From Carnegiea gigantea (taxonomy: Eukaryota > Streptophyta > Magnoliopsida > Caryophyllales > Cactaceae): DNA of 64,000 bases. Positions 1 to 11,395 of the stretch are shown one piece after another. The translations under genes were made by a program, and so were the position numbers. The first letter of the stretch is position 1; the number at the start of each line of letters is the position of its first letter. The notes below the pieces were generated by a model. It was not told the origin of the DNA. It saw only the letters and a list, made by a program, of their open reading frames with translations, and did no database searches. The DNA lies in contig JAKOGI010002224.1 of the NCBI GenBank assembly GCA_029747015.1, forward strand, positions 1-64,000, read 5' to 3'.

Positions 1-251
1 ACTTGGAAGAGGTCTTGATGGAAAGAGCACGTCTTGAACTTAAACTTAGGCTTCCTGCAACCCCATTTTAGCCTTGGGAAGTTTAGGAAATAACGTTCAC
101 AAAACCGGGTTTGTGCACGCCTGAAATTCCAGTTTTGAGAAAATGGTTTCCTTGCTCCCTGAGGCTGATTTCTTGCATCTTGGACATGAGGTTTGGACCT
201 TTTGGGCTCCCTTGATGGCTATGGATCACGTTAGGGGTTGGACCTCCATCA
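1..251 (-). repeat. A1 3' LTR (partial)
   Basis: Matches the right-hand end of the A LTRs at 7060-7309 and 9722-9981. On the element strand it starts TGATGGAGGTCC at 251 and is cut by the window start. The last ~56 codons of A1 pol lie inside it. Confidence 0.9.
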
Positions 252-3001
252 TCCTCCCCTTGTTGAAGAGAATTTGCCCTCAAATTGATAAGATTATCAC
301 CCTCCTCATAAGGGCTAAGGTCGGCTACGTTGAAAGTAGCCGAAACTCCATACTCACCGGGCAAATTGATCTTGTATGCATTATCATTGATGCGTTCCAA
401 CACTTCAAAAGGACCATCGGCCCTTGGCATCAATTTGCTCTTCCTCTTAGAAGGAAACCGTTCCTTCCTTAAGTGAACCCATACCAAATCACCGGGGTGG
501 AACACCATCTTCTTTCTATGCTTGTTGGCATGGTCTTTGTATGAGGCATTGGCCTTCTCAATCTTGGCCTTCACGATTTCATGGAGTTTTTGGATCTCCT
601 CCACCCGTTTGCTAGCCTCCATGTGAGGCTTCTCATTCATTTCTCTTGGAGTAAGATCAAGGGGACTTAAAGGATCCATCCCATAGACTAACTTGAATGG
701 TGATAAACCGGTGGCCTTGCTAGGTGACTTGTTGAAGGCGAATTCGGCTTGTGGCAAGGCTAAGTCCCAAGCTTTGATGTTGGATTTCACTAGCACTCTT
801 AAGAGGGTTCCCAAAGTCTGGTTGGTGACTTCGGTTTGCCCATCCGTTTGAGGGTGGCATGAAGTGCTATACTTGAGTTTGGTCCCCATCTTCTTCCAAA
901 GTGTCACCCAAAAATGGCTAAGGAACTTGGTATCCCTATCCGAAACAATGAATCTAGGGATGCCATGTAGTCTCATTACTTCCTTGAAGTATAACTCGGC
1001 AATGTGGGTGGCATCATTGGTCTTGGTACAAGGTATGAAATGGGCCATCTTACAAAAAGGATCAACAACAACAAAGATCGAATCTTTACCCCTTTGTGTC
1101 CTTGGAAGGCCAAGGATGAAGTCCATGCTTACATCTTCCCAAGGATGATTGGGAGTGGGTAGGGGTGTGTAGAGACTGTGGGGTAGGAGGTGACTCTTGG
1201 CAACTTGGCAAGTTGCACATCTCTTCAACACATCTTGGACATCTTTCTCATACTCGGCCAATAATAATGTTCCCTTAACATCGTAAGGGTCTTGTTTTCT
1301 CCAAAGTGACCGGCTAAAGATCCACCATGGACCTCACGAATGAGCAACTCTCTCGTGCCACACTTAGGCACACATAATCTTGAACCCTTGAATAAAAAGC
1401 CATCTTGGACAAGGAAATCACCTTTAGGGTGCCGAAGGCATTCTTTGTAGAGCTCTCCCAATTCTTCATCATTCTCATATAGGGACTTCAAGTACTCAAA
1501 GCCAAGGATGCAAGCATCAAGTTGGAATAGAAGTAAGTGCCTCCTTGACAAGGCATCGGCTCCTTGATTGAGCTTTCCGGATTTGTGCTTGATGGTGAAG
1601 TTAAAAGATTGGAGGAACTCCACCCACTTGGCATGCCGTGAGTTAAGCTTATGTTGACCTTGAATGTATTTCAAGGCTTCATGATCGGAGTGCAAGATGA
1701 ACTCACTAGCCACCAAATAATGATTCCAATGCTCAAGGCACCTCACTATTGCATAGAACTCCTTATCATACGTGGAGTACTTTCTCCTTGAGTCACAAAG
1801 CTTCTCACTAAAGAAGGCTAAGGGCCGCCCTTCTTGAGTGAGGACTCCTCCAATGCCAACTCCCGAGGCATCGCACTCTACCTCAAACACTTTATCAAAG
1901 CATGGCAAGGCAAGAACCGGTGCTTGGGTGAGCTTGGACTTGATGGTTTCAAAGGCTTCTTGGGCTTTGGGAGTCCACTTGAATGATGTGCCTTTGATAA
2001 CCTCGGTCATAGGGGCCATAATGGTACTAAAGTTTCTAATGAACCGCCTATAGAATGAGGCAAGCCCATGGAAACCGCACATCATGAATACTCTTGGGGG
2101 TTGGCCAAGACCGAATTGCTTCCACTTTACTCTCATCAACTTTGATGCATTCACTTGTGACAATGTAACCAAGAAAGGTTACCTCATGAGTGAAAAATGC
2201 ACACTTCTTGAGGTTACCATAGAGCTTTTCCTTCTCTAGAACCTTTATGACTTGTGTGAGATGTTGAAGGTGCTCTTCTTCATTCTTGCTATAGATGAGG
2301 ATGTCATCAAAATACACCACAACGAATTTGCCAATGAAGGGCCGGAACACTTGGTTCATGAGCCGCATGAAAGTACTTGGAGCATTTGACAATCCGAATG
2401 GCATGACTAGCCACTCATACAAGCCTCCTTTGGTTTTGAAGGCCGTCTTCCATTCATCTCCCTCTCTAATGCGGATTTGGTAGTAACCACTTCTCAAGTC
2501 CACCTTAGAGAACACACTAGAACCATATAACTCATCAAGCATATCCTAAAGGCGGGGAATTGGATATCTATACTTGATGGTTATCTTGTTGATTGCCCGA
2601 CTATCAACACACATACGCATGCTTCCATCTTTCTTTGGCACAAGGAGGGCCGGAACCGCACAAGGGCTCAAGCTCTCTCTAATCAACCCCTTATCCATAA
2701 TCTCATCAACTTGCCTTTGGATTTCCATGGTTTCTTTGGGGTTTGTCCGGTAAGCCGGTTTGTTTGGGAGAATGGAACCGGGTATGAGATCAATATGGTG
2801 TTGGATGGTTCTTTATGGTGGTAAGCCGGGGGGTATTTCTTCGGGGAAGACATGGCTAAAATGTTCAAGGAGGGAAATGGCTAGAGGATGTGATGGTGTG
2901 GAGGTTTCGGATTCTTCAAGGGGGGCTAGGATCCACTCCTTAAAGGCCTTGAATTCATGGTGAGAAGCCTTAAGGAGAGGTTCACTCACGGCTAGAAGCA
3001 T
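83..3001 (-). pseudogene. A1 pol remnant: PR/RT linker, RT, RNase H, integrase
   Basis: Fragments in different frames, in element order: PR-RT linker (3001-2813), RT start with the [11 protein letters not shown] block (2728-2546), RT core with the YFDD catalytic box (2542-2048), RNase H with ECDASG and DKEFYAIV (2172-1225), then the integrase zinc finger and catalytic core (1261-83). The integrase keeps MDFI, VSDRDTKF and TDGQTEVT, the three D-D-35-E positions. The protein would copy the element RNA and insert the cDNA in the nucleus. The frames break near 2730, 2543, 2100 and 1255, so no complete polyprotein can be made. The last block reads through the polypurine tract and ends in the 3' LTR with the tail KPGFVNVIS. 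Confidence 0.85.
252..265 (-). other. A1 polypurine tract
   Basis: On the minus strand CAACAAGGGGAGGA directly precedes the LTR start TGATGG. It is the plus-strand priming site and lies inside the pol reading frame, as in A2. Confidence 0.85.
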
Positions 3002-3054
3002 GTCCGAATGGTCATGGCTTGGTTGGGGCTTACTTTTGTGGAGTTGGGAAGGGC

Positions 3055-4637
3055 TTAATGGGCAAGGGTGATCTTTTTCCCATCTTTGTGGAAGGTGTAG
3101 GTGTTTAGATAGCCATCATGTATGACCTTCCGATCAAACAACCAGGGTCTCCCCAACAAAAGGTGACATGCATCCATGGGGATGATATCACACCACAATT
3201 CATCATGATAGTGCTTCCCAATTGAAAATGAAATCAAGCACCTTGAATTAACTTGGAACCCCTTACCTTGATTTAGCCATTGAATGTTGTAGGGGTGAGG
3301 ATGAGCCGAAGCTTGAAGGCCAAGCTTTTCCACCATAGTCACGGAAGCCACATTTGCACAACTCCCTCCATCAATGATGAGGGAACACACTTTGCTTTGA
3401 ATAGTACATCTTGTATGAAAGATGTTCTCCCTTTGTTCTTCAAGTTCTCCTTTTTTTGTGCTCAAAGCTCTCCTCAACACAAGCACCTCTCCCTCATCGG
3501 CCTCTTCAATCACTTCCTCTTGTTCCTCCATATAATACACTCCTTCTCTCTCTTCCTCCTCTACTCCCTCTTCTTCCCTCTTCTCATCCCACTCGGCCAA
3601 GGTAATAATCCTCCTATTTGGACACTCCGAAGCAATGTGCCCAAGACCTTGACATTTGAAACATCTCCTTTGGTCATTTGGCTCAGGGTTGGGACGGTTT
3701 TGGGGTGGTGGACTTTTTTGTGGAGCTTGGTTCTTTTGTGGAGGTGAGGGTGTAGTAACCGTGGGTTTGGGAGGTGGGTAAGAGCTCCCCTTGTTGAAAG
3801 GTTGGCTCTTGGGAAAGGGTTTGGGAGGTTCTCTTTTGTAGAGCTTGGATTTCCTTTGTTGTTCAACTTTGTGGGCTAATACACACACTTCATCAAAAGT
3901 GGTGTATCGTTGCAACTCTACCACATGAGCATATCTAGGATCTAAACCACCCAAATATCTCACTATGGTTTGCTCTTCGGGCTCCCTCAAGTCACACTTG
4001 ATCAACAACTTCTCAAATTCCCTAGTGTCCTCCTCAACACTCAAGTTTCCTTGGGTAAGATTGTGAAGTTGAGAGTAATTATCTTGTAGGTAGGATGGGG
4101 ATAGGAAACGGGCTTTAAGTTTGGCTTTCATTTTCTCCCATGTCCTAATCTTTCCCTTCCCTTGCCTAACTCTCTTAGCACAAAGGTTGGACCACCAAAG
4201 AGAAGTATATTTACGAAGTCTAAGGGCAACAAGTTTTACCTTATTTCCCTCCGGAAAATCCTTTGTAGTCGAAGGATCTCTCGACGTTTGCAACATTCTA
4301 GGAACTCCTCGGGTCTAAGCTCCCTTCCAAACTCGATGTCACTCGATGTCTCGCCTTGGTGAGAGGTTGTTCGCCTTCCTCTTCTTGATCTTTCATAAGC
4401 CTCCTCCTCACTTGATGAACTCAAGTGTGGGGCTTCTCTTGCTTCTGGCTCGGAGTCGGAAGAGTTAGAAGACTGGGAACTCCTAATCTCCTTACGCTTT
4501 TGCTTCAAGGAGTCTCCAAGTTGTCGCCTCAAATACTTGTTCTGACCTTTGATCTCTTCATTTTGTAGCCTCAAGGCCTCATAATTCCTCATGAGAGCCT
4601 CAAACTTTTCCTCCATGGTCATGCTAGCAGTGCTCAT
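3055..4637 (-). pseudogene. A1 gag and protease remnant
   Basis: The gag start is taken at 4637 (MSTASMTMEEK), matching A3. The N-terminal block is a charged coiled coil (LMRNYEALRLQNEE, QLGDSLKQKRKE). After a frame break near 4290 comes the retrotransposon gag domain (LRKYTSLWWSNL ... EEDTREFEKLLIKCDL), a proline-rich linker, a CX2CX4HX4C zinc knuckle (CFKCQGLGHIASEC) and a protease with IIDGGSCANV. The usual D-S/T-G active site is D-G-G here and in every protease in this window, so it is a clade trait and not decay. A stretch present in A3 (VEIPEFEGKLDP) is lost around 4310. The frame ends with a stop at 3055. Confidence 0.85.
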
Positions 4638-4990
4638 GTTGAAATAAGATGGAACCTCACGGACAGGAATTGACACGGGCGTGCTTGGTGGCACGGTGTG
4701 ACCGTGCTCAGGGTCTGGACGTGACGAAGTTTGGGGTGTGGCTGGGAAGAGGTGGCACGGTCGTGCGTAGTGGCACGGGGTGACCGTGCTGATGTACTGG
4801 TTGTGGGTGGAAAAGAAAGCGTGGCTGCAATGGGAGGGTGGCACGGTCGTGCTCTTTGGCACGGGGTGACCGTGCCGAGTTTCTGGCTGGTGAAAAACCG
4901 TGAAGCACGGGTTGGTATTTTTTGAGGGGGAATGTGTTTGGGGTGTTTGGAAGGGTGTTGGGCAGCAAGCTTAGGCCTAGGGAAGCCTTA
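4638..4990 (-). other. A1 leader with three GC-rich dyad units
   Basis: Untranslated leader between primer-binding site and gag. It holds three copies of a two-part dyad (about 4672-4710, 4753-4791 and 4838-4878). In each, GCACGGTCGTGC lies a few bases from a hairpin such as GGCACGGGGTGACCGTGCC. The gag frame stays open upstream to about 4862. The same dyad occurs in A3, C1, D2, D3, I, L1, the B elements and G1. Confidence 0.75.
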
Positions 4991-5002
4991 GCTCTGATAC
5001 CA
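4991..5002 (-). other. A1 primer-binding site (tRNA-iMet)
   Basis: Reverse complement reads TGGTATCAGAGC, complementary to the 3' end of plant initiator-Met tRNA, 4 nt from the LTR edge at 5007. Confidence 0.9.
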
Positions 5003-5051
5003 AATATGGTGTATCCTCAAGGGGGAAACCAAGAGGATGGGAAAGAGGGTG

Positions 5052-6213
5052 TGATGTAGATGTGGGTGGTAAGTGAACCAAATCAACTCAAACTCAAACT
5101 AAACAAGAATCAACCAAAGAAAAGTGAATATGGTGGAAGATAGTTTGAGATGTTTTGAAGAATAATAACAAAAAGAACAAGGATAAACAAGACCTTGTAA
5201 TTAAGATAATCCTTCACGGAGCCACTCAATGACTTGATCTTGGGCTAATTCTCTTGTCTTAACAAGGAATCACTCCAATTGGAAAAGGAAGAGAACCTAG
5301 AACACCACTTGAATGAGCCAAATTCAAGATATAGAACTATGAATTTTGAGACACAAATGAGAATCACTCTCAAAGGTGCTTGTATTACTTTGGAAATCTC
5401 TTACAATGCTCAATGATTAGCTTCACATGCCCCTCCCCTTTTATAGACTCAGCAAAAGACAATCAAAGACTCAAATAACTCCTAACAATTAAAACTAGCT
5501 AATGAAAAGTCTAAGAAAAATGAAAAGACACATCATAAAAGGGGGTGGGGGAGGTTACAAGGAATATTCTAGGATTTTTGCAGCTGATTACATCAATATA
5601 GAAGCATCTAAAACGTGCACAATATCAGCCACACAAATATATGTAACCTAAGACTCTTCATATTCCCAGCATTAATCCTTGCAACTGCCTCAACTTCAAC
5701 AGAGCATAACTTCCCGAATACTCGGCCAAATCACGCGTTCTTGGGCTTGTTAGAAAGCCCTGGAAGTCTATTTTCCAGAATGGGCTCATATGCTCAATTT
5801 GGATAAGCGGTTTGAAAGTTATGGCCCAAACAATGCACCTATCTCAGACTGGACTGGATCAGCTTAACGTATCTTTGAGTGATATTTTGCCCAACCAAAT
5901 GATGTCCAAATTAAACAAACTTGGGCTTATTTGAAAACTGAAATCTTAAAATTCAAAACCATGTGGAGCCTCAAGTTGTGGGTCCACTTGAGCTTGTCCA
6001 AAAGTGGTCACAAAAAATCGGGTCCGCAGGGATGAATTCAGCGCCAAATTTCTAGCAAAGCTTAACCTCTTTTTGACCTCTTCATAGTGTCATGAGTCTT
6101 TGAACTCACTTAATAAGACCAAATAAGCACACTTCCAAGCATGATCTTTTTTGACCCTTTTCTTCTTTGAAATTGGTCTTGAATAAAAATGATGCATATG
6201 GAAATATGCATCA
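5052..6213 (-). mobile_element. Solo B LTR in A1 5' LTR, TSD GGGTG
   Basis: A single LTR with TGATG...CATCA ends, no primer-binding site, no polypurine tract and no internal region. GGGTG flanks it at 5047-5051 and 6214-6218. This is the expected product of recombination between the two LTRs of an inserted B element. Around 6213-6090 it encodes a broken copy of the LTR-encoded tail found in B gag proteins ([17 protein letters not shown], then a stop). Confidence 0.93.
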
Positions 6214-6308
6214 GGGTGGAATGAATGCAATGGATGATAGCAACAAGGAAACTTTGAATTCACAAACTCACCTTGAGTTGGGGATGTTAGAACCGGAACT
6301 AACACCTA

Positions 6309-6385
6309 CCTTGGATACAGAAACACCACCAAGGTTTGATGTTAGGGCCTTTAACAACCTCTTGGATACAGAAACACCACCAAGA
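6309..6385 (-). promoter_or_regulatory. Duplicated stem-loops in LTR A
   Basis: Two hairpins with the same 14-nt loop ATACAGAAACACCA: stem CCTTGG/CCAAGG (6309-6314, 6329-6334) and stem TCTTGG/CCAAGA (6360-6365, 6380-6385). They lie in the transcribed R/U5 side of the LTR. The same loop with a different stem is found in LTR C. Confidence 0.6.
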
Positions 6386-7309
6386 AGGAAGTTAAGACTC
6401 TTACTAGATCACCACTCAACTTGGCCAAGAGATGAGATAAGTTAGAAGAGAGTTTGAGGATTCAAAGGAGCAAAGCTCAACTTCATTTCATGCAATTGCT
6501 TGATAGTGGCCGGCCAAGGGCTTGTGGGGGTATTAATACAAAAGTTTCAAGTACAAATCATAGGACCTAGGTTGCACTATAAGCTAAACTAGGCAAAAAT
6601 ACAAAGATCAAATCAAAGCATAAAAGGATAGATGCATCCTCCACTTGACACCTCTTCAATGCTAATCTTGAGGATGATGTGTCGATCTTGGGGTGAATGG
6701 AAGCTTCCTTGGCAGCTTGGTACTTCTCATAATGACTCTTGCAAGTGGCTAAGCATGGATTAGAGCAAAAAAACGCCTCATCACTCTCTCTTGTACCCGG
6801 CTGGCCTAGGACCGGTTAAAAGGGTGTTTCAGCCCTTGTTTTGGGGGTTAATAGCTCCTCATGAGTGTAATTTGGCTGAGGTTTTTTGTGGTCACTTGAT
6901 AATATTTTTAAAGTACTTTCAAGCCATAAAAGTTTCAATCCAAATAGAAGAGAGATGGGCCCCCAAACAGCCTCTTGTTTCAGCCCTACCCAGTTCAGCG
7001 CCAGAATATAGTGATTGACTTTGCTTGGAGTTTTGAGGTATCAAATGAACTCCAAATGACTTGGAAGAGGTCTTGATGGAAAGAGCACGTCTTGAACTTA
7101 AACTTAGGCTTCCTGCAACCCCATTTTGGCCTTGGGAAGTTTAGGAAATAACGTGCACAAAACCGGGTTTGTGCACGCCTGAAATTCCAATTTTGAGGAA
7201 ATAGTTTCCTTGCTCCCTTAGGCTGATTTCTTGCATCTTGGACATGAGGTTTGGACCTTTTGGGCTCCCTTGATGGCTATGGATCACGTTAAGGGTTGGA
7301 CCTCCATCA

Positions 7310-8589
7310 TTCTTGATCTCTTCAAAGGCTTGTTGTGCTTGCTCGTTCCAAGAAAATTCTTTGCCTTTAATTACCTCGGTCATAGGAGCCACAATGGTGT
7401 TGAAATTTCGGATGAATCTCCGGTAAAATGATGTTAGGCCATGGAAACTCCTTACTTGAGTGACAGATGTAGGAGTAGGCCATTCTTGGATAGCCTTGAT
7501 CTTGCTATCATCAACTTGAAGACCTTGGGCGGACACAATGAAACCCAAGAATACCACTTGAGGGGTGAAGAAATAACATTTCTCCATATTGCCACAGAGT
7601 TGCTCTTGAGAAAGGATCTCCAAAACTTGTTGCAAGTGTTGGGCATGCTCTTCTTCGGTCTTGCTATAGACCAAAATATCATCAAAGTAAACAACAACAC
7701 AAATGCCAATGAGGGGCTTTAGAACTTGGTTCATAAGCCTCATGAAAGTGCTAGGGGCATTAGTAAGCCCAAATGGCATCACAAGCCACTCATACAAACC
7801 TCCTTTAGTCTTAAAGGCGGTTTTCCATTCATCACCTTCAAAGATCCGTATTTGATAGTAGCCACTTCGTAAATCAATCTTGGAAAAGATAGCGGCTCCA
7901 TGGAGTTCATCAAGTAGATCTTCCAATCTTGGAATAGGATACCAGTACTTGATAGTGATTTTGTTAATAGCCCGGCTATACACACACATGCGCATGCTAC
8001 CGTCCTTTTTAGGAACAAGGAGGGCGGGCACGGCACATGGACTCAAATTCTCCCGAATTAAACCCTTGGACAAGAGGTCATCTACTTGTCTTTGGATTTC
8101 TTGACTTTCACTAGGAGACATCCGGTAGGCTGGCTTGTTGAGAAGAACGGAACCGGGAATGAGGTCTATCTTGTGTTGGATGGATCTAGGAGGGGGAAGG
8201 CCATGTGGGATCTCTTGTGGAAAGACATGATGGTAGGTTTGAGGGAGAGGGGTGAGTAGTGGATGTGTGGGAGATGGTGACTTAGGTTCCTCTTGTAGAA
8301 GAATCAAGTCTTTGAAAGACTCAAATTCATGGTGCTCGGATTTGAGGAGAGTGGTGAGAAAGACATCCAAGTGAGGATTGTCTTTGGGTCTAGTGGAGGA
8401 GGGAATTTTGAGAGGAGTAAGGGTAATCTTTTTGTGGTCTTTTTGGAAAGAATAAGTGTTCATCCGGCCATCATGGATGACACTATCAAATAGCCACGGT
8501 CTACCCAACAGAATATGACAAGCATCCATAGGGACAATGTCACACCATAACTCATTGATGTAAATGTGCAAGGGAAAACGAGGACCCAA
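7310..8589 (-). pseudogene. Fragment F: CRM-type PR-RT-RNase H remnant
   Basis: An open frame from the end of the protease ([20 protein letters not shown]) through the RT ([22 protein letters not shown]) into RNase H ([15 protein letters not shown]), where A1 has inserted. The reading frame continues into the A1 LTR and ends at 7141 with that LTR's tail ([11 protein letters not shown]), making a chimeric frame by chance. The protease active site and gag are absent: about 20 unrelated residues precede the protease end, so the leader has been fused to the protease by a deletion. One replacement is visible in the RT (CVYSRAINK for CVDSRAINK). Confidence 0.85.
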
Positions 8590-8859
8590 GGCAACTTCAC
8601 ACCGAAGGGGCTGAAATTTGAAGGAAGAAAATGAGCTGAAGTGGCATGGCCGTGCTGATAGGCACGGTCACACCGTGCCAAGGTTCTGCCCACGGAAACT
8701 AGGAGAGCCTAGTCTTAGCCGGTTTAGGTGCTTTTGAGCTTGGATTGTCTTTCTAGTCTTTCGGTGGGCTTGAACTCATGAGAAAGGTTGGGAATGATGG
8801 TAGAAAGAGTAGATTAATGGAAGAGAACGAAGAACACTCAAGTATTAGGGATTGGAAAT
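8590..8859 (-). other. Fragment F leader remnant
   Basis: Non-coding. One leader dyad at about 8639-8680 (GGCATGGCCGTGC plus GGCACGGTCACACCGTGCC) marks this as a retrotransposon leader. The rest (8690-8859) matches nothing else in the window, and no primer-binding site is visible before A2 begins. Confidence 0.55.
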
Positions 8860-9981
8860 TGATGTATCCTCAAGGGAAAGCCAAGAGGATGGGAAAATTG
8901 TAAGAAAAGTGCTAGAAGTTCAAGGCAACTTTGAAACCACAAACTCACCTTAGACTTGGATAAGCAACCGGAACTAACACCAACCTTGGATACAGAAACA
9001 CCACCAAGGAAAGATGTTAGAGCCCTTAACCACCCCTTGGATACAGAAACACCACCAAGAAGGAGTTAAGACTCTTGCTAGATCACCACTCAACCTGGCC
9101 AAAGGAAGAGATAAGCTAGAAGAGAGTTTGAGAGTTCAAAGGAGCAAAGCTCAACTTCATTTCATACCAATGCTTGAGTGGCCGGCCAAAGGGCCTTGGG
9201 GGGGTTTAATACAAAGCTTTCAAGTAAAAACATAGGCCTTTGGTTGCACTACAAGCTAAACTAGGCAAAAATATAAAGATCAAATCAAAGCATAAAAGGA
9301 TAGATGCATCCTCCACTTGACACCTCTTCATTGCTAATCTTGAGGATGATGTGTCGACTTTGGCGCCAATGGAAGCTTCTTTGCTGCTAAGTACTCTTCA
9401 TGATGGCTCTTGCAAGTGGCTAAGCATAGATTAGAGCAACAATCACCTCACTCTTCTCTCCTTGTACCCGGCTGCCCATTATCCGGTTAAAAGGGTGTTT
9501 TGTGCCTTGTTTTGGTGGTTAATAGCTCCTCATGTGTGTAATTTGGCTGAGGTTTTTTATGGCCATTTGATAATATTTTTAAAGTACTTTCAAACCATAA
9601 AAGTTTCAGATCAAATGGAGGAGAAATGGGCCACCAAACAGCTCCTTGTTTCAGCCATGTCCAGTTCAGCGCCAGGAAGCAGCACTTGACTTTGCTTGAG
9701 GTTTTGAGGTATCAAATGAACTCCAAATGACTTGCAAGAGGTCTTGATGGAAAGAGACACATCTTGAACTTAAACTTAGGCTTCCTGCAACCCCGTTTCA
9801 GCCTTGGGAAGGTTAGGAAATCAGGTGCACAAAACCGGGTTTGTGCACGCCTGAAATTTCAGTTTTGACAAGAAAGTTCTCTTGTGTTCCTAGGCTGATT
9901 TCTTGCACTTTGGACGTGGAACTTGGACTCTTTGGGCTTACTTGTGGGCCATGGGTCATGCTAGGGGATGGACCTCCATCA
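8860..9981 (-). repeat. A2 3' LTR (complete)
   Basis: 1122 bp, TGATGTATCC...CTCCATCA on the plus strand, and the reference copy for LTR A. It encodes the last residues of A2 pol. Confidence 0.92.
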
Positions 9982-11395
9982 TCCTCCCCTTGTTGAAGAG
10001 AATTTGCCCTCAAATTGATAAGGTTGTCATCCTCCTCATAAGGGCTAAGGTCGGCCACATTGAAGGTGGCCGACACGCCATATTCACCGGGCAAATTGAT
10101 CTTGTAGGCATTGTCGTTGATGCGTTCTAGCACTTCAAAGGGACCGTCGGCTCTTGGCATCAACTTGCTCTTCCTTTTAGAGGGAAACCTTTCCTTTCTC
10201 AAGTGAACCCATACCAAATCACCGGGGTGAAACACCATCTTCTTCCTATGCTTGTTGGCACGGTCCTTGTAGGATGCATTGGCCTTCTCTATCTTTGCCC
10301 TCACGGTCTCATGGAGCTTTTGGATCTCTTCAACTCGCTTGCTAGCCTCCATGTGAGGCTTCTCATTCATCTCCCTAGGAACAAGATCAAGGGGACTCAA
10401 AGGGTCCAACCCGTAAACTGCCTTGAATGGGGACATACCCGTGGCCTTGCTAGGTGTTTTGTTGAAAGCGAACTCGGCATGAGGCAAGGCTAAGTCCCAA
10501 GCTTTGAGGTTGGACTTTACTAGCACTCTTAGAAGGCTTCCCAAAGTCCGGTTGGTGACTTCGGTTTGCCCATCCGTTTGAGGGTGGCATGAAGTGCTAT
10601 ACTTGAGCTTGGTTCCCATCTTCTTCCAAAGTGTCACCCAAAAATGGCTAAGGAACTTGGTATCCCTATCCGAAACAATGGATCTAGGGATGCCATGTAG
10701 TCTCATTACCTCCTTGAAGTATAACTCGGCAATGTGGGTGGCATCATTAGTCTTGGTACAAGGTATGAAATGGGCCATCTTAGAAAAACGATCAACAACA
10801 ACAAAGATCGAATCTTTACCCCTTTGTGTCCTTGGAAGGCCAAGGATGAAGTCCATGCTTACATCTTCCCAAGGATGGTTGGGAGTGGGTAGGGGTGTGT
10901 AAAGACCGTGGGGTAGGAGGTGACTTTTGGCAACTTGGCAAGTTGCACATCTCTTCAACACATCTTGGACATCTTTGCTCATACTCGGCCAATAATAATG
11001 TTCCCTTAACATCATAAGGGTCTTGTTTTCTCCAAAGTGACCGGCAAGAGATCCTCCATGGACCTCACGTATGAGTAACTCTCTTGTGCCACACTTAGGC
11101 ACACACAATCTTGATCCCTTGAATAAAAATCCATCTTGGACAAGGAAGTCACCTTTGGGATGTCGAAGGCACTCCTTGTAGAGCTCTCCCAAATCTTCAT
11201 CATTCTCATAGAGGGACTTCAAATGCTCAAAACCAAGAATGCAAGCATCAAGTTGGAATAGCAATAAGTGCCTCCTTGACAAGGCATCGGCTCCTTGGCT
11301 GAGCTTTCCGGACTTATGCTTGATGGTGAAGTTGAAAGATTGGAGGAACTCCACCCACTTGGCATGCCGTGAGTTAAGTTTATGTTGCCCTTGAA
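9813..11395 (-). CDS. A2 pol, 3' part: RNase H end and intact integrase
   Basis: One uninterrupted frame (partial at its 5' end). It begins in the RNase H tail (HKLNSRHAKWVEF, KSGKLSQGADALS), then the integrase zinc-binding region (HFGENKT ... CATCQVAK), the catalytic core (MDFILGLPR, VSDRDTKF, TDGQTEVTNRT; D-D-35-E), the C-terminal barrel (GDLVWVHLRKERFPSKRKSK ... SATFNVADLSP), and a tail encoded in the 3' LTR that ends [11 protein letters not shown]. There is no canonical chromodomain; the extension into the LTR is typical of CRM elements. The integrase looks catalytically complete, but no RT is attached. Confidence 0.9.
9982..9995 (-). other. A2 polypurine tract
   Basis: CAACAAGGGGAGGA on the minus strand, identical to A1, immediately before the 3' LTR and inside the pol frame. 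Confidence 0.88.

Larger units (their letters stand above)
1..7309 (-). mobile_element. Element A1: CRM-type Ty3/gypsy retrotransposon, decayed, 3' LTR cut by window edge
   Basis: A minus-strand element with 3' LTR (1-251), polypurine tract, gag-pol remnant (83-4637), leader, initiator-Met primer-binding site and 5' LTR (5007-7309). The 5' LTR is itself split by a solo B LTR. A1 sits in the RNase H coding region of fragment F, which resumes at 7310. The right-hand target copy should be TTCTT (7310-7314); the left copy lies outside the window. Several frameshifts separate its coding blocks, so it is older than D2 or the B elements. Assignment to CRM rests on the integrase sequence, on pol reading into the LTR and on the LTR ends. 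Seen directly: LTRs, PBS and domains. Inferred: clade. Confidence 0.85.
5007..7309 (-). repeat. A1 5' LTR, interrupted by a solo B LTR
   Basis: Two blocks (5007-5051 and 6214/6219-7309) together match the A2 LTR. The left edge is TGGTG instead of TGATG; the right edge is CCATCA. Block two carries the duplicated stem-loops described at 6309-6385. No clear TATA box was found. Confidence 0.88.

Noticed and set aside
864..1148. Plus-strand open frames opposite integrase and RT (864-1148, 10594-10902, 30642-31115 and others)
   Set aside because: Shadows of pol on the other strand; their sequence is explained by pol codon use.
4672..4878. Regular GC-rich dyads resembling a CRISPR array or bacterial terminators
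   Set aside because: Units are imperfect, sit in plant retrotransposon leaders and have no spacer logic or cas genes.
5615..5806. Recurrent 63-residue open frames (MHNISHTN... type) at 5615, 17735, 24634, 35712, 48496, 51071
   Set aside because: They recur only because the B and E LTRs recur; they run antisense to the element, with no domain and variable ends.
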